Positions 49,570 through 61,290 are shown, counted from the first letter of the stretch. The stretch: 64,000 nt of DNA from Myxococcota bacterium (GCA_028285625.1 JANQOX010000012.1:62001-126000); one strand, 5' to 3'. The notes: generated by a model not told the origin, from the letters alone. Made by a program: numbers and translations.

Positions 49570-49600
49570 CTGGTTCTCTCCCTCGCTGCTAGATGCGCTG

Positions 49601-51965
<2,365 letters not shown>

Positions 51966-51966
51966 G

Positions 51967-52389
51967 CTAGGCCCCCTTCGGCAGGGTCACGCGTACCTTG
52001 CCCTCGGCGTGGTTGCCCCACGCGTTCCTGCCGACGACCTCGACCTCGATCTCGCCGGAGTCGGCGTCGGCCGACACCACCGAGCCGGTCATCTTCATCG
52101 TGTCGCCCACGACGTTCGGCGCGCCGAGCTTCACCGACAGCGCGGTGATGCGGGCCTTCGGCCCGGCCCAGTCGGTGACGTACCGGCCCAGGTAGCCGTT
52201 CGTCGTCAGGATGTTCATGAACACGTCCTGCATCCCCTGCGCACGCGCAGCCGCACTGTCGTGGTGCACCGGCGTGTAGTCGCGCGAGGCCAGCGCGCCC
52301 CCGACGATCACCGCCGAGGTGAGCGGGACGTCGAGGGGCGGAAGCTCATCGCCGACGGAGACGTCGGGGAAGGTGAGCGAATGGGTCAT
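51967..52389 (-). CDS. chsH1: MaoC-like hydratase, ChsH1-like
   Basis: A 140-residue single hotdog protein with the MaoC hydratase motif ALASRDYTPVHHDSAAARAQG (Asp-x4-His) near residue 35 and VFMNILTTNGYLGRYVTDW. Alone it matches ChsH1, which together with the MaoC half of ChsH2 forms the steroid 17-ene-CoA hydratase. Its start overlaps the stop of the dehydrogenase gene upstream by 4 bases, and its stop is one base from the ltp2-like start, so translation is coupled throughout. Confidence 0.8.
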   Translation of the reverse strand: MTHSLTFPDVSVGDELPPLDVPLTSAVIVGGALASRDYTPVHHDSAAARAQGMQDVFMNILTTNGYLGRYVTDWAGPKARITALSVKLGAPNVVGDTMKMTGSVVSADADSGEIEVEVVGRNAWGNHAEGKVRVTLPKGA

Positions 52390-53504
52390 GCCGTCTCCTG
52401 CGGGCCCGTGCGGGCCATGTCCCGGCCGAGCGCGGCCAGCTGGGCGGCCGCGCCGCCGCCGCGAAGCTCGAGCGCCTTCGACCAGAGAAAGTGCCGGTGG
52501 ATGGGATAGTCGACGTCAGAGCCGAGGCCGCCGTGCAGGTGCACGCCGGCACCCGCGATCCGGGCGCCGGCGTCGGCGACCCAGAACTTCGCGACCTGGA
52601 CGTCGCGCGCGGCCGGCCGGCCATCCGCCAGCTTCCAGATCGCCCGCCAGGTGGTCCAGCGGACCGCCTCGAGATCGATGTACATGTCGGCGCAGCGGTG
52701 CTGCACGGCCTGGAACGAGCCGATGGGCGTTCCGAACTGCTCGCGCTCGGTCACGTACGCGGCCGTGATCTCGAGGGCGCGCTCGAGCACGCCGACCTCG
52801 AGCGCGCACAGCGCGGCCGCGGTGTGCTGCTCGAGCCACTCCGCCACCGCGGCGCCCTCGCCTTCGGCTCCCAGCAGCTCGGATTCGGTCACGCGCACGC
52901 CGGTCAGCCGTAGCTCCGAGACCGGCTGGCCGGTGGAGCTGCGACCCGTCACGGCCTCGACGCCGGCCGCGGCCGGGTCGAGCAGCACCACGCGCGGCCC
53001 CGTCTCGCCGGAGGCCGCGAGCAGCACGCGCGCTGCGGAACCCGCGTGGGTCACCTCGTGCGCCACGCCCTCGAGCACGAATCCGCCCGCCTCGGCGCGG
53101 GCCACGATGGCCGGGCGGGCGCCGGGCTCGGCGTGCGCGACCCCGAACACGGCCTCGCCCGCTGCACTGCGCGGCAGCCACGTGCCCCGCTGCGCGTCGG
53201 TTCCGAAGCGCTCGATCGCGAGCGCACCCACCAGCGTCTCGACCGCGGGCAGCGGCACGACCGAGCGGCCGAGCTCCACCAGCAGCACGCACAGCTCGGC
53301 GAAGCCCATTCCCATGCCCCCGTGCACCTCGGGCACCGCGATCCCCAGCAGGTTCGCCTCGGCGAGCTGCGACCAGAGCTCGCGATCGCACCACGCAGGG
53401 GCCGCCTCCACCGCCTTGATCCGGTCGAGCGTCACCTCGCTGTCGAGGATCTCGCGCGCGAGCTCGCGCACGGTCGTCTGCTCTTCGCTGAAGCCGAAGT
53501 CCAT
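52386..53504 (-). CDS. chsE1: Acyl-CoA dehydrogenase, ChsE1/FadE28-like subunit
   Basis: A 372-residue dehydrogenase beginning MDFGFSEEQTTVRELAREIL, with AVPEVHGGMGMGFAELCVLL and the C-terminal HLHGGLGSDVDYPIHRHFLW. It resembles the 366-residue protein at 8966 and should be the smaller subunit of a heteromeric steroid-CoA dehydrogenase with the ChsE2-like protein at 54509. In M. tuberculosis the two subunit genes are neighbours; here chsH2 lies between them. It starts 12 bases after the chsH2 stop. Confidence 0.8.
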   Translation of the reverse strand: MDFGFSEEQTTVRELAREILDSEVTLDRIKAVEAAPAWCDRELWSQLAEANLLGIAVPEVHGGMGMGFAELCVLLVELGRSVVPLPAVETLVGALAIERFGTDAQRGTWLPRSAAGEAVFGVAHAEPGARPAIVARAEAGGFVLEGVAHEVTHAGSAARVLLAASGETGPRVVLLDPAAAGVEAVTGRSSTGQPVSELRLTGVRVTESELLGAEGEGAAVAEWLEQHTAAALCALEVGVLERALEITAAYVTEREQFGTPIGSFQAVQHRCADMYIDLEAVRWTTWRAIWKLADGRPAARDVQVAKFWVADAGARIAGAGVHLHGGLGSDVDYPIHRHFLWSKALELRGGGAAAQLAALGRDMARTGPQETA

Positions 53505-53516
53505 GGATCCGCGCTC

Positions 53517-54494
53517 CTAGCCCGCCGGCACGAAGACGGGCAGCTTGAACCCGTCTTCGACCTCGTCGATGCGGCACGTCACCTTCATGCCGATGTGCAC
53601 GTCCTCGGGCCGGCAGTCGACCACGTTCGACACGATGCGCGTACCTTCTTCGAGGTCGATCAATGCCGCGAGGATCGGCATGTCGTAGCCCGGGAACTGC
53701 GGGTGCCGGATCACCGTGAAGCTGTGCACGGTGCCGCGGCCCGATGCCTCGACGTGACCCATGTCCATGCTGCGGCACTGGTTGCACATGGGCCGCGGCG
53801 GGTGATGCAGCGCGCCGCAGCCGTTGCACCGCTGGATCGCCAGTACGCCGTCCTGGACGAGCTCCCACCACCAGCCGTTGTCGTGTCCCATCGGCGGCCG
53901 GATGATCCCCGGCGCCGCCGCGGCACCGGCCCCGCCGTCGTCCGCCGCCTGCGGCTGCTGCTGCGGCACGAACTTCAGCACGCGGAAGGTGAGCCAGCCG
54001 ACCTCGTCGCCGTCCTGGTCCGTGAAGGTCGTGCGCGTGTTGATGAAGTACCCGATGCCGAGTGCGGTGGCCTTCTCCTCGGAGATCGACTCGATCACGG
54101 TGTTGGCGGTCACCACGTCGCCAGGGGCGAGGTAGCGCGTGTAGCCCTGGTCGGTGTTCGTCGCGACCACGCTGGTGTAGCCATGGTCGGTCAGCAGCTT
54201 GTGCAGCCGGTGCTCGTTGTTCTTCGGAACGTCGTAGCCCTCGGCCATCTCGAAGCCCTGCATGGTCCACGCCTGAAGCATCGTCGGCGGGGCCACCACA
54301 CCGTCGTAGCCGGCTTCCTTGGCGGCCGCGGCGTCCCAGTAGATGGGGTTCTCGTCGGCCATCGCGTCGCACCACTGCCGGATCATCGGCTCGTTCACCG
54401 CGTCGCGGCCCGGCTTGGGCTCGCTGATCGGAAGGCCCACGAACTCCTGCATCTTCGCTTCGAGCTCGCGCTTCTGCGCCTGACTGAGAGGCAT
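53517..54494 (-). CDS. chsH2: ChsH2-like fused MaoC-DUF35 protein
   Basis: A 325-residue two-domain protein. Residues 1-170 form a MaoC-like hydratase half (CDAMADENPIYWDAAAAKEAG), and residues 200-325 form a DUF35 domain with an intact zinc hook, RCNGCGALHHPPRPMCNQCR. The same fusion defines mycobacterial ChsH2 (Rv3542c), whose N-half hydrates with ChsH1 and whose DUF35 half binds Ltp2. A Pro/Gln/Ala-rich linker (PQQQPQAADDGGAGAA) joins the halves. The fusion next to ltp2 and chsH1 is the strongest single marker of an igr-type operon here. Confidence 0.85.
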   Translation of the reverse strand: MPLSQAQKRELEAKMQEFVGLPISEPKPGRDAVNEPMIRQWCDAMADENPIYWDAAAAKEAGYDGVVAPPTMLQAWTMQGFEMAEGYDVPKNNEHRLHKLLTDHGYTSVVATNTDQGYTRYLAPGDVVTANTVIESISEEKATALGIGYFINTRTTFTDQDGDEVGWLTFRVLKFVPQQQPQAADDGGAGAAAAPGIIRPPMGHDNGWWWELVQDGVLAIQRCNGCGALHHPPRPMCNQCRSMDMGHVEASGRGTVHSFTVIRHPQFPGYDMPILAALIDLEEGTRIVSNVVDCRPEDVHIGMKVTCRIDEVEDGFKLPVFVPAG

Positions 54495-54508
54495 CTCTGG
54501 CTCCTGCC

Positions 54509-55690
54509 CTATCGCCGGGCCCGCGGCAGCCGCAGACCGGCCGCCGCGATGATGTCGCGCTGGACTTCGTTCACGCCGCCGCCGAAGGTGTTGACCATCG
54601 CGCCACGGTATTGCTGCTCGAGGATCCCGCTGAACAGCGCCCCGGTCTCGAACTGACGCACGGTGCCCTGCACCCCGGTGATCTCGAGCAGCTGGCGGTA
54701 GCACTCGATGATGGTCTCGGTGCCCATCACCTTCACGGCCGATGCGTCCGCCATCGCCGGGTCGCCGGTACTCATCAGCCACGCGGCGCGCCAGTTGAGC
54801 ACCCGCACCGCGTCGAGCTTGGCGTAGACGCGCGCGAGGGTCTGCTGCACCCACGGCCGATCGATCAGGCGGCCGCCCTCGGGCGCCTCGGTCTTCTCCG
54901 CGTACGCCCAGGTCTCGTCGAGCAGCCGATCGGCGTTGCCCGGCATGGCGAGCGTGATCCGCTCGAGGTTCAGCTGACCGGTGATCAACCCCCAGCCGCC
55001 GTTCTCCGGGCCGACCAGGTTCTCGACCGGCACGCGGACGTCCTCGTAGTAGGTCGCGTTCGTCACCTCGCCGCCGATGGTGTGGATCGGCGTGATCGAC
55101 ATGCCGGGCGTGTCGGTCGGGACGAGGATGATCGAGATACCGGCGTGCTTCGGTGCATCCGGATCGGTGCGCGCCGCGGTCCAGATGTACTCGGCATCGT
55201 TGGCGTGGGTGGTGAAGATCTTCTGGCCGTTGATCACCCACTCGTCGCCGTCGCGCACCGCGGTCGTCGTCAACGACGCGAGATCGGTCCCGGCGCTCGG
55301 CTCGGTGTAGCCGATCCCGATCAGCAGCTCGCCGTCACGGATCTTCGGCAGGATCTCGGCCTTCTGCGCCTCGGTGCCGTGCGCCATCAGCATCGGCCCC
55401 ACGGTGTTCACGGTAATCAGCGGCAGCGGCGCCCGCGCGCGGTAGGTCTCGTCCCAGAAGATGAACTGCTCGAGGTGTCCCAGGCCCTTGCCGCCGTACT
55501 CCTCGGGCCAGCCGAGCACGAGCCAGCCGTCCTTGCCCATGCGACCCATGGCCTCGCGAAACGCCGGGCCCCCGAGCTGGTCCCACTGCTCGTCGAGCGA
55601 CTTGCGCAGCGCCGGGGTGAAGAGATCCCGGTAGTACTGCCGGATCTCCTGGCGCAGGGCCTTCTGTTCGGGGGTGAAGTCGAGGTGCAT
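54509..55690 (-). CDS. chsE2: Acyl-CoA dehydrogenase, ChsE2/FadE29-like subunit
   Basis: A 393-residue dehydrogenase: MHLDFTPEQKALRQEIRQYY, GYTEPSAGTDLASLTTTAV, VNGQKIFTTHANDAEYIW and a C-terminus FGGGVNEVQRDIIAAAGLRL ending PRARR. These agree closely with what I recall of mycobacterial FadE29 (ChsE2). It should form an alpha2beta2 enzyme with the ChsE1-like protein and desaturate the three-carbon steroid side-chain CoA. It is the first catabolic gene after the KstR-like regulator, 78 bases downstream of that gene and on the same strand. Confidence 0.85.
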   Translation of the reverse strand: MHLDFTPEQKALRQEIRQYYRDLFTPALRKSLDEQWDQLGGPAFREAMGRMGKDGWLVLGWPEEYGGKGLGHLEQFIFWDETYRARAPLPLITVNTVGPMLMAHGTEAQKAEILPKIRDGELLIGIGYTEPSAGTDLASLTTTAVRDGDEWVINGQKIFTTHANDAEYIWTAARTDPDAPKHAGISIILVPTDTPGMSITPIHTIGGEVTNATYYEDVRVPVENLVGPENGGWGLITGQLNLERITLAMPGNADRLLDETWAYAEKTEAPEGGRLIDRPWVQQTLARVYAKLDAVRVLNWRAAWLMSTGDPAMADASAVKVMGTETIIECYRQLLEITGVQGTVRQFETGALFSGILEQQYRGAMVNTFGGGVNEVQRDIIAAAGLRLPRARR

Positions 55691-55768
55691 TCGGGGGGCT
55701 CGGGTTCGGGTTCGAGGACTCGGAGGAAGCGCGATCGAACGGGGGTGCGCGAAGGGTGGGCCGGGGAA

Positions 55769-56398
55769 TCAGTCGGGGAGGATCAGCTCCGCCGCCTCGC
55801 GCATGCGGTCGGCCACCGTCTTCGCGTCGTGCAGACCGCCGGACCAACCCACCAGGGAAGCGAACCACACCTGGTTCAGCACCATGGCGACGCGTTGCTC
55901 GCGCTCGGTGCCGACGCGCTCGGCGATCGGACGCTCGAGGTCGACGGGCACGCCGCCGATGGCCGAAATGATCATCCGCGACATGCGCATGTGGAAGCCG
56001 GCGACCTTGACCGCGGTGGCTTCGTCACCGGACGCGATCGAACGCAGCAGGGCCCGGGCCGAGTTGGGCCGGCGCGTCAGCACCTGGGTGGCGCGGTCGA
56101 ACAGATCGACCAGCCGGTCCACCGGCCGGTCCCCCTCGAGCGGCTGGCCGCCCACGGCCACCTCGAGCCCGGTCAGCGCCTCGGTCAACGCATACAGGAG
56201 GATGTCCTCCTTGCTGCGGAAGTACTTGTAGAGAGTGCCGAGGGCGACGCCCGACGCCTCGGCCACGTCGCGCAGGCGTACACCGTCGAAGCCCCCCTCG
56301 TCCGCCAGGACGACGGCGGCGTCCACGATGCGGCGCATGCGCCGCAGCTGGCTGGCGGCCAGGCGGGCAACGGGAGCGGTATCGGGGGCCTCGCTCAT
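55769..56398 (-). CDS. kstR: TetR-family repressor, KstR-like
   Basis: A 209-residue TetR protein. The DNA-binding part reads RRMRRIVDAAVVLADEGGFD, then VRLRDVAEASGVALGTLYKYFRSKEDIL, closely like KstR (VAVGTLYRYFPSK). The C-terminal helix pattern VWFASLVGWSGGL...RMREAAELIL also resembles KstR (VWLSNLLAWL). Mycobacterial KstR is released by steroid-CoA esters. A KstR-type operator lies 11 bases before its ATG, which implies autoregulation, and it heads the chsE2-to-GNAT operon. I consider it the likely regulator of all three operators in the window. Confidence 0.75.
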   Translation of the reverse strand: MSEAPDTAPVARLAASQLRRMRRIVDAAVVLADEGGFDGVRLRDVAEASGVALGTLYKYFRSKEDILLYALTEALTGLEVAVGGQPLEGDRPVDRLVDLFDRATQVLTRRPNSARALLRSIASGDEATAVKVAGFHMRMSRMIISAIGGVPVDLERPIAERVGTEREQRVAMVLNQVWFASLVGWSGGLHDAKTVADRMREAAELILPD

Positions 56399-56409
56399 CG
56401 ACCCATTAT

Positions 56410-56423
56410 TGAAACAAGTTTCA
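56410..56423. promoter_or_regulatory. KstR-type operator at the regulator promoter
   Basis: TGAAACAAGTTTCA matches TNNAACNNGTTNNA exactly. It lies 11 bases upstream of the KstR-like gene and 95 bases upstream of the divergent SDR at 56518, so it may control both directions. Confidence 0.7.
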
Positions 56424-56517
56424 TTTCCGTTGTCGACGGAACCCCCGCGGGGGCGCACCTATACTGCCTCGCTCTCCACGAGGCGGTTCCCGCCGTGAGC
56501 ATGAGGAGACTCGCACC

Positions 56518-57264
56518 GTGACACGACTCCAAGGCAAGAAGGCGCTGGTGACCGGCGGATCTCGCGGCATCGGCAAGGGCATCGCGATGGCCATGGCCCG
56601 GGCCGGGGCGGACGTCGCCATCGGCTACCGGCGCGAGCAGGCCGCCGCCGATGCCGTGGTGAAGGAGATCCAGGATCTCGGCCAGAACGGCGCCGCGTTC
56701 GCCGCGGACGTCCGCGACGTCGAGGCCGTGGCGGCCATGGTCACGGGTGCGCGCGACGCCCTGGGCGGGCTCGACATCGTGGTGGCCAACGCTGGCGTAC
56801 CCACCCGCTTCGAGCCGCTCCACGAAGTCGACCCCGGCTACTGGGACCGCGTCATCCAGATCGACCTCTATGGCGTGTTCAACACCCTGCACGCCGCGCT
56901 GCCCATCCTGCGAGAGCAGCGGTCGGGAGTGATCCTCACCATCTCGTCCGTGGCGCCCGACATGTGCTCGCCCAAGGGCGGGCCCTACGTGGCGGCCAAG
57001 GCCGGGGTCAACGCGCTCACCAAGGTGATCGCCCGTGAGAACGCGGGCCGCGGCGTGCGCTGCAACATCATCTCGCCGGGGCTCGTGCAGACCGACATCG
57101 CCGACGGCATGAAGGACTTTCACGGCGAGGCCATCGAGAAGTCGATCCCCCTCGGCCGCATCGGCACCGTCGACGACATCGGCCAGCTCGCCGTCTACCT
57201 GGCGAGCGACGAAGCCTCGTGGGTCACGGGCAAGAACTACCGGATCGACGGAGGCGTCTACTAG
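56518..57264 (+). CDS. Short-chain dehydrogenase/reductase (FabG-like)
   Basis: A GTG-start, 248-residue classical SDR with GAGGAG ribosome site. Motifs: VTGGSRGIGKGIAMAMARAG (NADP loop), VANAGVPT, TISSVAPDMCSPKGGPYVAAK (Ser-Tyr-Lys) and NIISPGLVQTDIADG; the end GKNYRIDGGVY is typical. FabG-like SDRs act on 3-oxoacyl thioesters or on alcohols, including hydroxysteroids. It shares the KstR-type operator region with the divergent regulator, which suggests a catabolic role. The 57-base gap to the next, convergent gene has no clear terminator. Confidence 0.85.
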   Translation: MTRLQGKKALVTGGSRGIGKGIAMAMARAGADVAIGYRREQAAADAVVKEIQDLGQNGAAFAADVRDVEAVAAMVTGARDALGGLDIVVANAGVPTRFEPLHEVDPGYWDRVIQIDLYGVFNTLHAALPILREQRSGVILTISSVAPDMCSPKGGPYVAAKAGVNALTKVIARENAGRGVRCNIISPGLVQTDIADGMKDFHGEAIEKSIPLGRIGTVDDIGQLAVYLASDEASWVTGKNYRIDGGVY

Positions 57265-57321
57265 CCGCAGGGCCGCGTGGATCGGATCGCCCGCGCGCCG
57301 CAGCGCAGTTGCTCGGGCGTC

Positions 57322-58539
57322 TCAGCGCAGTTCTTCGGGGGTCTGCTCGGCGATCACCCCCTTGGCCACCAGCGTGATGGCACTGCGCGGGAGCAGCCGC
57401 GTGCCCGCGTTGCCGCGCAGCCAGTTGAACACGCCGGAGATGTGGCTCGGCTTGTGGCCGAGGGCGCGCAGCGCCTTGTCCACCACGTCTTCGGAGGGCT
57501 CGCCCGCGTGGGGCAGCTCGCCGGCCACCTCGTGGAACTCGCTCACGGTGCTGCCGGGTTCGATGACCAGCACGTCGACGCCGGTGCCGATCAACTCGGC
57601 CCAGAGCGCCTCGCCCAGCAGGTTGTCGAACGACTTGGTTGCGGCGTAGAGCGCGTGGTACGGCAGCGGCTGAAGCCCGGCGACCGAGCCGGTGAAGACG
57701 ATGGCCCCGCGCCCCCGCGCGCGCATGGCGGGGAGCAGCCCAGCGGTGAGCGCCACGGGTGCGGCGCAGTTGAGTTGCACCATCGCATCGAGCCGCGCCG
57801 GGTCCTGAAGGTCGAGACGTCCCGCGTAGCCGAAGCCTGCGTTGTTCACGAGCACGTCGATCTCGAGGTCGGCCACCGCGTCGAGCAGGGGCGCGGCGCC
57901 ACCCGCGGTCGCGAGGTCAGCTTCGACCACGCGCGTGGCCACGCCGTGCTGCGACTCGAGCTCGGTCGCAAGTTCGCGAAGGCGTTCGCCCCGGCGCGCC
58001 GTCAGCACGCACGACACGCCGTCGCGGGCGAGCGCGCGCGCGAACGCCGCACCGATGCCCGCCGACGCCCCGGTCACCAGCGCCCACTCCCCATAGCGCT
58101 CGCGCAGCGAGGGTCTGCGAACGTGAAAGCGCGGCTTCGATCGGTGCAGCGCCCAGGCGAGCGCGCCGAACAGCCCGCCCCCGATCACCGCAGAAACGAA
58201 GCGCGATGGGCCGTCGAGGTAGAGCAGCGGCCAGACCGCAAAGGAGAGGGCCACCTGCGCGACGTAGACCGCCGCCCAGGGCCACATGAAGCGGTGCATG
58301 CTCCAGAAGCCGACGGCCCCCGCGGCATAGACGACGAAGTGGGGCACGGCCAGCACCTTCGCCCACACGCCGTGGAAGCGAACGCCGAACCAGACCTCTT
58401 CGTCCGCGGCCACGGGTTTCACGAACAGGTCCCACGGCACGTAGATCACCGCCATGTAGATGCAGAAGAGCATCAGCAGGTTCATCCACCACGGGCGGCG
58501 GCCGAGCCGCTCGCGAAACCACCTGGACGCATCGGACAT
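57322..58539 (-). CDS. Short-chain dehydrogenase with an N-terminal four-helix membrane domain
   Basis: A 405-residue protein. Residues 1-130 hold about four hydrophobic segments (NLLMLFCIYMAVIYVPWDLF, VPHFVVYAAGAVGFWSMHRF and others). Residues 148-400 form a classical SDR: VTGASAGIGAAFARALARDG, NNAGFGYAG, FTGSVAGLQPLPYHALYAATK and IEPGSTVSEF. The reductase domain resembles DltE/YqjQ-type oxidoreductases. A membrane-anchored SDR would suit a lipophilic substrate. The fusion is unusual in my experience, though not unknown. It converges on the FabG-like gene. Confidence 0.8.
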   Translation of the reverse strand: MSDASRWFRERLGRRPWWMNLLMLFCIYMAVIYVPWDLFVKPVAADEEVWFGVRFHGVWAKVLAVPHFVVYAAGAVGFWSMHRFMWPWAAVYVAQVALSFAVWPLLYLDGPSRFVSAVIGGGLFGALAWALHRSKPRFHVRRPSLRERYGEWALVTGASAGIGAAFARALARDGVSCVLTARRGERLRELATELESQHGVATRVVEADLATAGGAAPLLDAVADLEIDVLVNNAGFGYAGRLDLQDPARLDAMVQLNCAAPVALTAGLLPAMRARGRGAIVFTGSVAGLQPLPYHALYAATKSFDNLLGEALWAELIGTGVDVLVIEPGSTVSEFHEVAGELPHAGEPSEDVVDKALRALGHKPSHISGVFNWLRGNAGTRLLPRSAITLVAKGVIAEQTPEELR

Positions 58540-58584
58540 GGGAATCCTCCTGCGGAGTCACGCGACCCGGAGGCCGCATGCGCG

Positions 58585-59904
58585 CTAGGCGAGCGTGGCG
58601 TCGATCGCCTTCTCGAGCGCGGTCGCGATCTGGTCGATCTGGTCGGGAGTGATCGTGAGCGGGGGGCCCATCACGATCACGTCCTGGGCACGCCCACTCC
58701 CGCCCGGGTAGAAGAATACGCCCTCGCCGATGCCCCGGCCGACGATGCGAGCCGTCGTGCGGTCGCTCGCCGGGAAGGGCTCGAGGGTCTGCTTGTCACG
58801 CACGATCTCGACGGCCTGGAGCAGGCCGCGCCCGCGCACCTCGGCCACGTGGGGATGCCCCTCGAGCCGGGCGAGCCGCTCGCGCAACACGGCCCCCATC
58901 TCGGCGGCACGCTCCACCAGTTGCTCGCGCTCCATGATGTCGAGCACCGCGTGGGCAGCCGCGCACGAAGCGGGATGCGCGGCATAGGTGAAGAACATCA
59001 CCTCGTCGCCGGCTTCAGCGATGGGCGCCACGACTTCTTCGCGACAGAAGACGCCGCCCATGGGCGCGTAGCCGCCCGAGAGTCCCTTGCCCCCGACGAG
59101 GATGTCGGGGACGACCTGCCAGTGGTCCACCGCAAACCGGGCGCCGGTGCGACCGAAGCCCGACATCACCTCGTCGGCGATCAGCAGCACGCCGTACTCG
59201 CGGCAGATCTCGGCCACGCGCGGCAGGTAGCCATCGGGCGGTGTCAGGGCTCCCGCGGTCGAACCGCCCACGGGCTCGACGATCACCGCGGCCACCGTCT
59301 CGGGCCCGGCGCGTTCGATTTCGGTGCGGATGGCCTCGGCACAACCGAGGTCGCAGGTGCCGGAGCAGAGCGAACAGCGAAGCGGGTAGCAGGCGGGCGC
59401 CTTGGGGTGTTCGGTCAGCAGCGGGTCCATGCCCTTTCGCCGCTTCTCGTGCCCCGCCACGGCGAGCGTCGCCAGTGTGACCCCGTGGTAGGACAGGTCG
59501 CGGCCGATCACCTTCCAGCGGTCGGGCTCGCCGCGCGAGACGAAGTGCTGGCGCGCGACGCGGATCGCGCTGTCCACGCTCTCGGATCCGCCGCTGGTGA
59601 ACACGCACCGCGTGATGCCGGGCGGAAGCCAGCGGTCCTGCAGCCGCTCGACCAGGCGCCGGCGGCTGTCGGTGAGAAACGGCGGGACGACGTAGTCCAC
59701 CTCGCCGAGCGCGCGGCCCACCGCGTCGGCCACCTCGCGGCGACCGTGGCCGACGTTCGAAACGATGGCGCCGCCGGCCGCGTCGAGGATGCGCCGGCCG
59801 TCCGGCGTCACCAGGTAGCAGCCCTCGGTCCGGACCACCTCGAGCGGGGGGCGCCCTCCGGGCAGGAAGGCGTGTCGATCGGCGGGTGCGTCGGCGGGGG
59901 GCAT
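58585..59904 (-). CDS. Class III pyridoxal-phosphate aminotransferase
   Basis: A 439-residue class III aminotransferase. PLP contacts are visible: TSGGSESVDSAIRVARQHFV, SYHGVTLATLAV, LIADEVMSGFGRTG and VGGKGLSGGYAPMGGV, whose Lys is the Schiff-base residue. A Cys-rich insert (YPLRCSLCSGTCDLGCAEA) near residue 175 is also seen in some omega-aminotransferases and could bind metal. The amino donor and acceptor are unknown. It lies 45 bases upstream of the membrane SDR gene on the same strand, and an ATACTAGT stretch near 59,911 is a possible -10 region. Confidence 0.85.
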   Translation of the reverse strand: MPPADAPADRHAFLPGGRPPLEVVRTEGCYLVTPDGRRILDAAGGAIVSNVGHGRREVADAVGRALGEVDYVVPPFLTDSRRRLVERLQDRWLPPGITRCVFTSGGSESVDSAIRVARQHFVSRGEPDRWKVIGRDLSYHGVTLATLAVAGHEKRRKGMDPLLTEHPKAPACYPLRCSLCSGTCDLGCAEAIRTEIERAGPETVAAVIVEPVGGSTAGALTPPDGYLPRVAEICREYGVLLIADEVMSGFGRTGARFAVDHWQVVPDILVGGKGLSGGYAPMGGVFCREEVVAPIAEAGDEVMFFTYAAHPASCAAAHAVLDIMEREQLVERAAEMGAVLRERLARLEGHPHVAEVRGRGLLQAVEIVRDKQTLEPFPASDRTTARIVGRGIGEGVFFYPGGSGRAQDVIVMGPPLTITPDQIDQIATALEKAIDATLA

Positions 59905-60025
59905 GCCCCGATACTAGTGCGGGGCGCCGGGGGCCCGCTCGGAGCTGCGGCCGTCGTGGAGCGGACCGGGGCGATTCGGGCACACGTCGCGTTCGGCCGA
60001 TGGGGCGGCAGGAGGGAGATTCGTG

Positions 60026-60487
60026 ATGCAACGAGCCGTCGTCGCGGCCCTGATCGTCGCCCTGTTCGGCCTGGCCTGCGCCGAGGCGGACGGGCCCGAG
60101 GCCCAGGTGCGGCGCCTGCTGGCCGAGATCGAGCAGGCCGCCGAGGAGGGCGACCTCTCGGCCCTGCGTGCGAGCGTGTCGGAGCGCTACCAGGACGAGT
60201 CGGGCCACGACAAGCGCGCCCTGATGCAGTTCCTGACCTTCCAGGTGATGCGGCGGGGCAACCGAAACGCCGTGGTGCGGATCGAAGAGGTCGCTCTTCG
60301 CAGCGACGCGCGCGCCGAGGTCTCGCTCACGGCGGGGCTCGCGGGAACCGACGCAGCCGGGGGCGGACTCGCCGGCGTGCGCGCCGACGTCTACCACGTG
60401 GACCTCGACGTGGAGCGCGAATCCGACGGAGACTGGCGCCTGGTCTGGGCGCAGTGGTGGCCGACGAACCCCGCGGATCTGCTCTAG
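60026..60487 (+). CDS. Small lipoprotein of unknown function
   Basis: A 153-residue protein; ATG 60026 is favoured over GTG 60023, both being served by GGAGGGAG. The signal peptide MQRAVVAALIVALFGLAC ends in a lipobox. The mature part is an alpha/beta sequence (VRRLLAEIEQAAEEGDLSAL, RIEEVALRSDARAEVSL, DWRLVWAQWWPTNP) with the look of an NTF2-like small domain. No family is certain. It converges on the PEP-CTERM-like gene with a 17-base gap. Confidence 0.65.
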   Translation: MQRAVVAALIVALFGLACAEADGPEAQVRRLLAEIEQAAEEGDLSALRASVSERYQDESGHDKRALMQFLTFQVMRRGNRNAVVRIEEVALRSDARAEVSLTAGLAGTDAAGGGLAGVRADVYHVDLDVERESDGDWRLVWAQWWPTNPADLL

Positions 60488-60504
60488 TCCCCTGCGCTCG
60501 GCGG

Positions 60505-61290
60505 CTAGGCCGGAACGTCCTGGCTGCGGCGGTGGCTCATGCGCCGGTGGCGCGTCTCGCGGTTGCTGCGGCGCTGGCTGCCGTAGGTGATCAGGCCCGC
60601 GATCCCCGTGGCGACCATCCAGAGCACGCGCACCTCGGGCACGCTCGCGGGCACGAGCGCGCGGCTGGTCTCGGTCGCGGACAGGTTGAACTGGCCCGAC
60701 ACCGGCGTCGCCAGCGGCAGGTTGAAGGGAAGGCTGCCCGAGAGAAGCTGGGGCGGCGCGTTGATCGTGCCCGGCACGATGCTCATGTCGGGCATCGAAA
60801 TCGCCTGCAGCACGTTGATCGGAAGTGCCACGCCGCTCGTCATGCCGACCACGCCGCAGAACCCGGGAACCAGATCGACACAGGTCACCGAACCCGTGGT
60901 CTGGAACGACGCGAGCGGGCTGGCCGCGAACGAGACGTTGCCCGCCGCATCCAGGGTGGCGCCGGCCACGGGGCCCATGAGCGTGGTGGTGACCGTGCCG
61001 GTGATGTTCATCAGGCCAAGCGGGGAGATGTTCAGGTTCAGCATCAGGCTGAACACGTCCAGGCTCACGGCGCTGGAGCCCCCGGTCAGGATGATCCCGC
61101 CCGACTCCGCGAAGCTCATGGTCATGGCGGACGAGGCGTCGATCTGACTCGACGGCACGGCGATCGCGAGCGGCGCCGTGATCGACAGCGAGCTCGCGGA
61201 GAGGTCGTAGTCGACCACCGCGGTGGCAGAGGCTTGGCTGCCGGCAAAGAGCAGGCCAGCCACCAAAAGGACACGCAGGCTTCGGGCCAT
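60505..61290 (-). CDS. Secreted protein with a PEP-CTERM-like C-terminal anchor
   Basis: A 261-residue protein with a clear signal peptide (MARSLRVLLVAGLLFAGSQASA). A Thr/Ser/Leu-rich beta-type body follows, with one Cys pair (TCVDLVPGFCG). The C-terminus has VPEVRVLWMVATGIAGLIT followed by a basic tail rich in Arg, as in PEP-CTERM sorting signals (VPEP, hydrophobic helix, Arg cluster), although Pro is replaced after VPE. In exosortase-containing Gram-negatives such proteins go to the surface or exopolysaccharide. No exosortase gene is in the window. Confidence 0.65.
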   Translation of the reverse strand: MARSLRVLLVAGLLFAGSQASATAVVDYDLSASSLSITAPLAIAVPSSQIDASSAMTMSFAESGGIILTGGSSAVSLDVFSLMLNLNISPLGLMNITGTVTTTLMGPVAGATLDAAGNVSFAASPLASFQTTGSVTCVDLVPGFCGVVGMTSGVALPINVLQAISMPDMSIVPGTINAPPQLLSGSLPFNLPLATPVSGQFNLSATETSRALVPASVPEVRVLWMVATGIAGLITYGSQRRSNRETRHRRMSHRRSQDVPA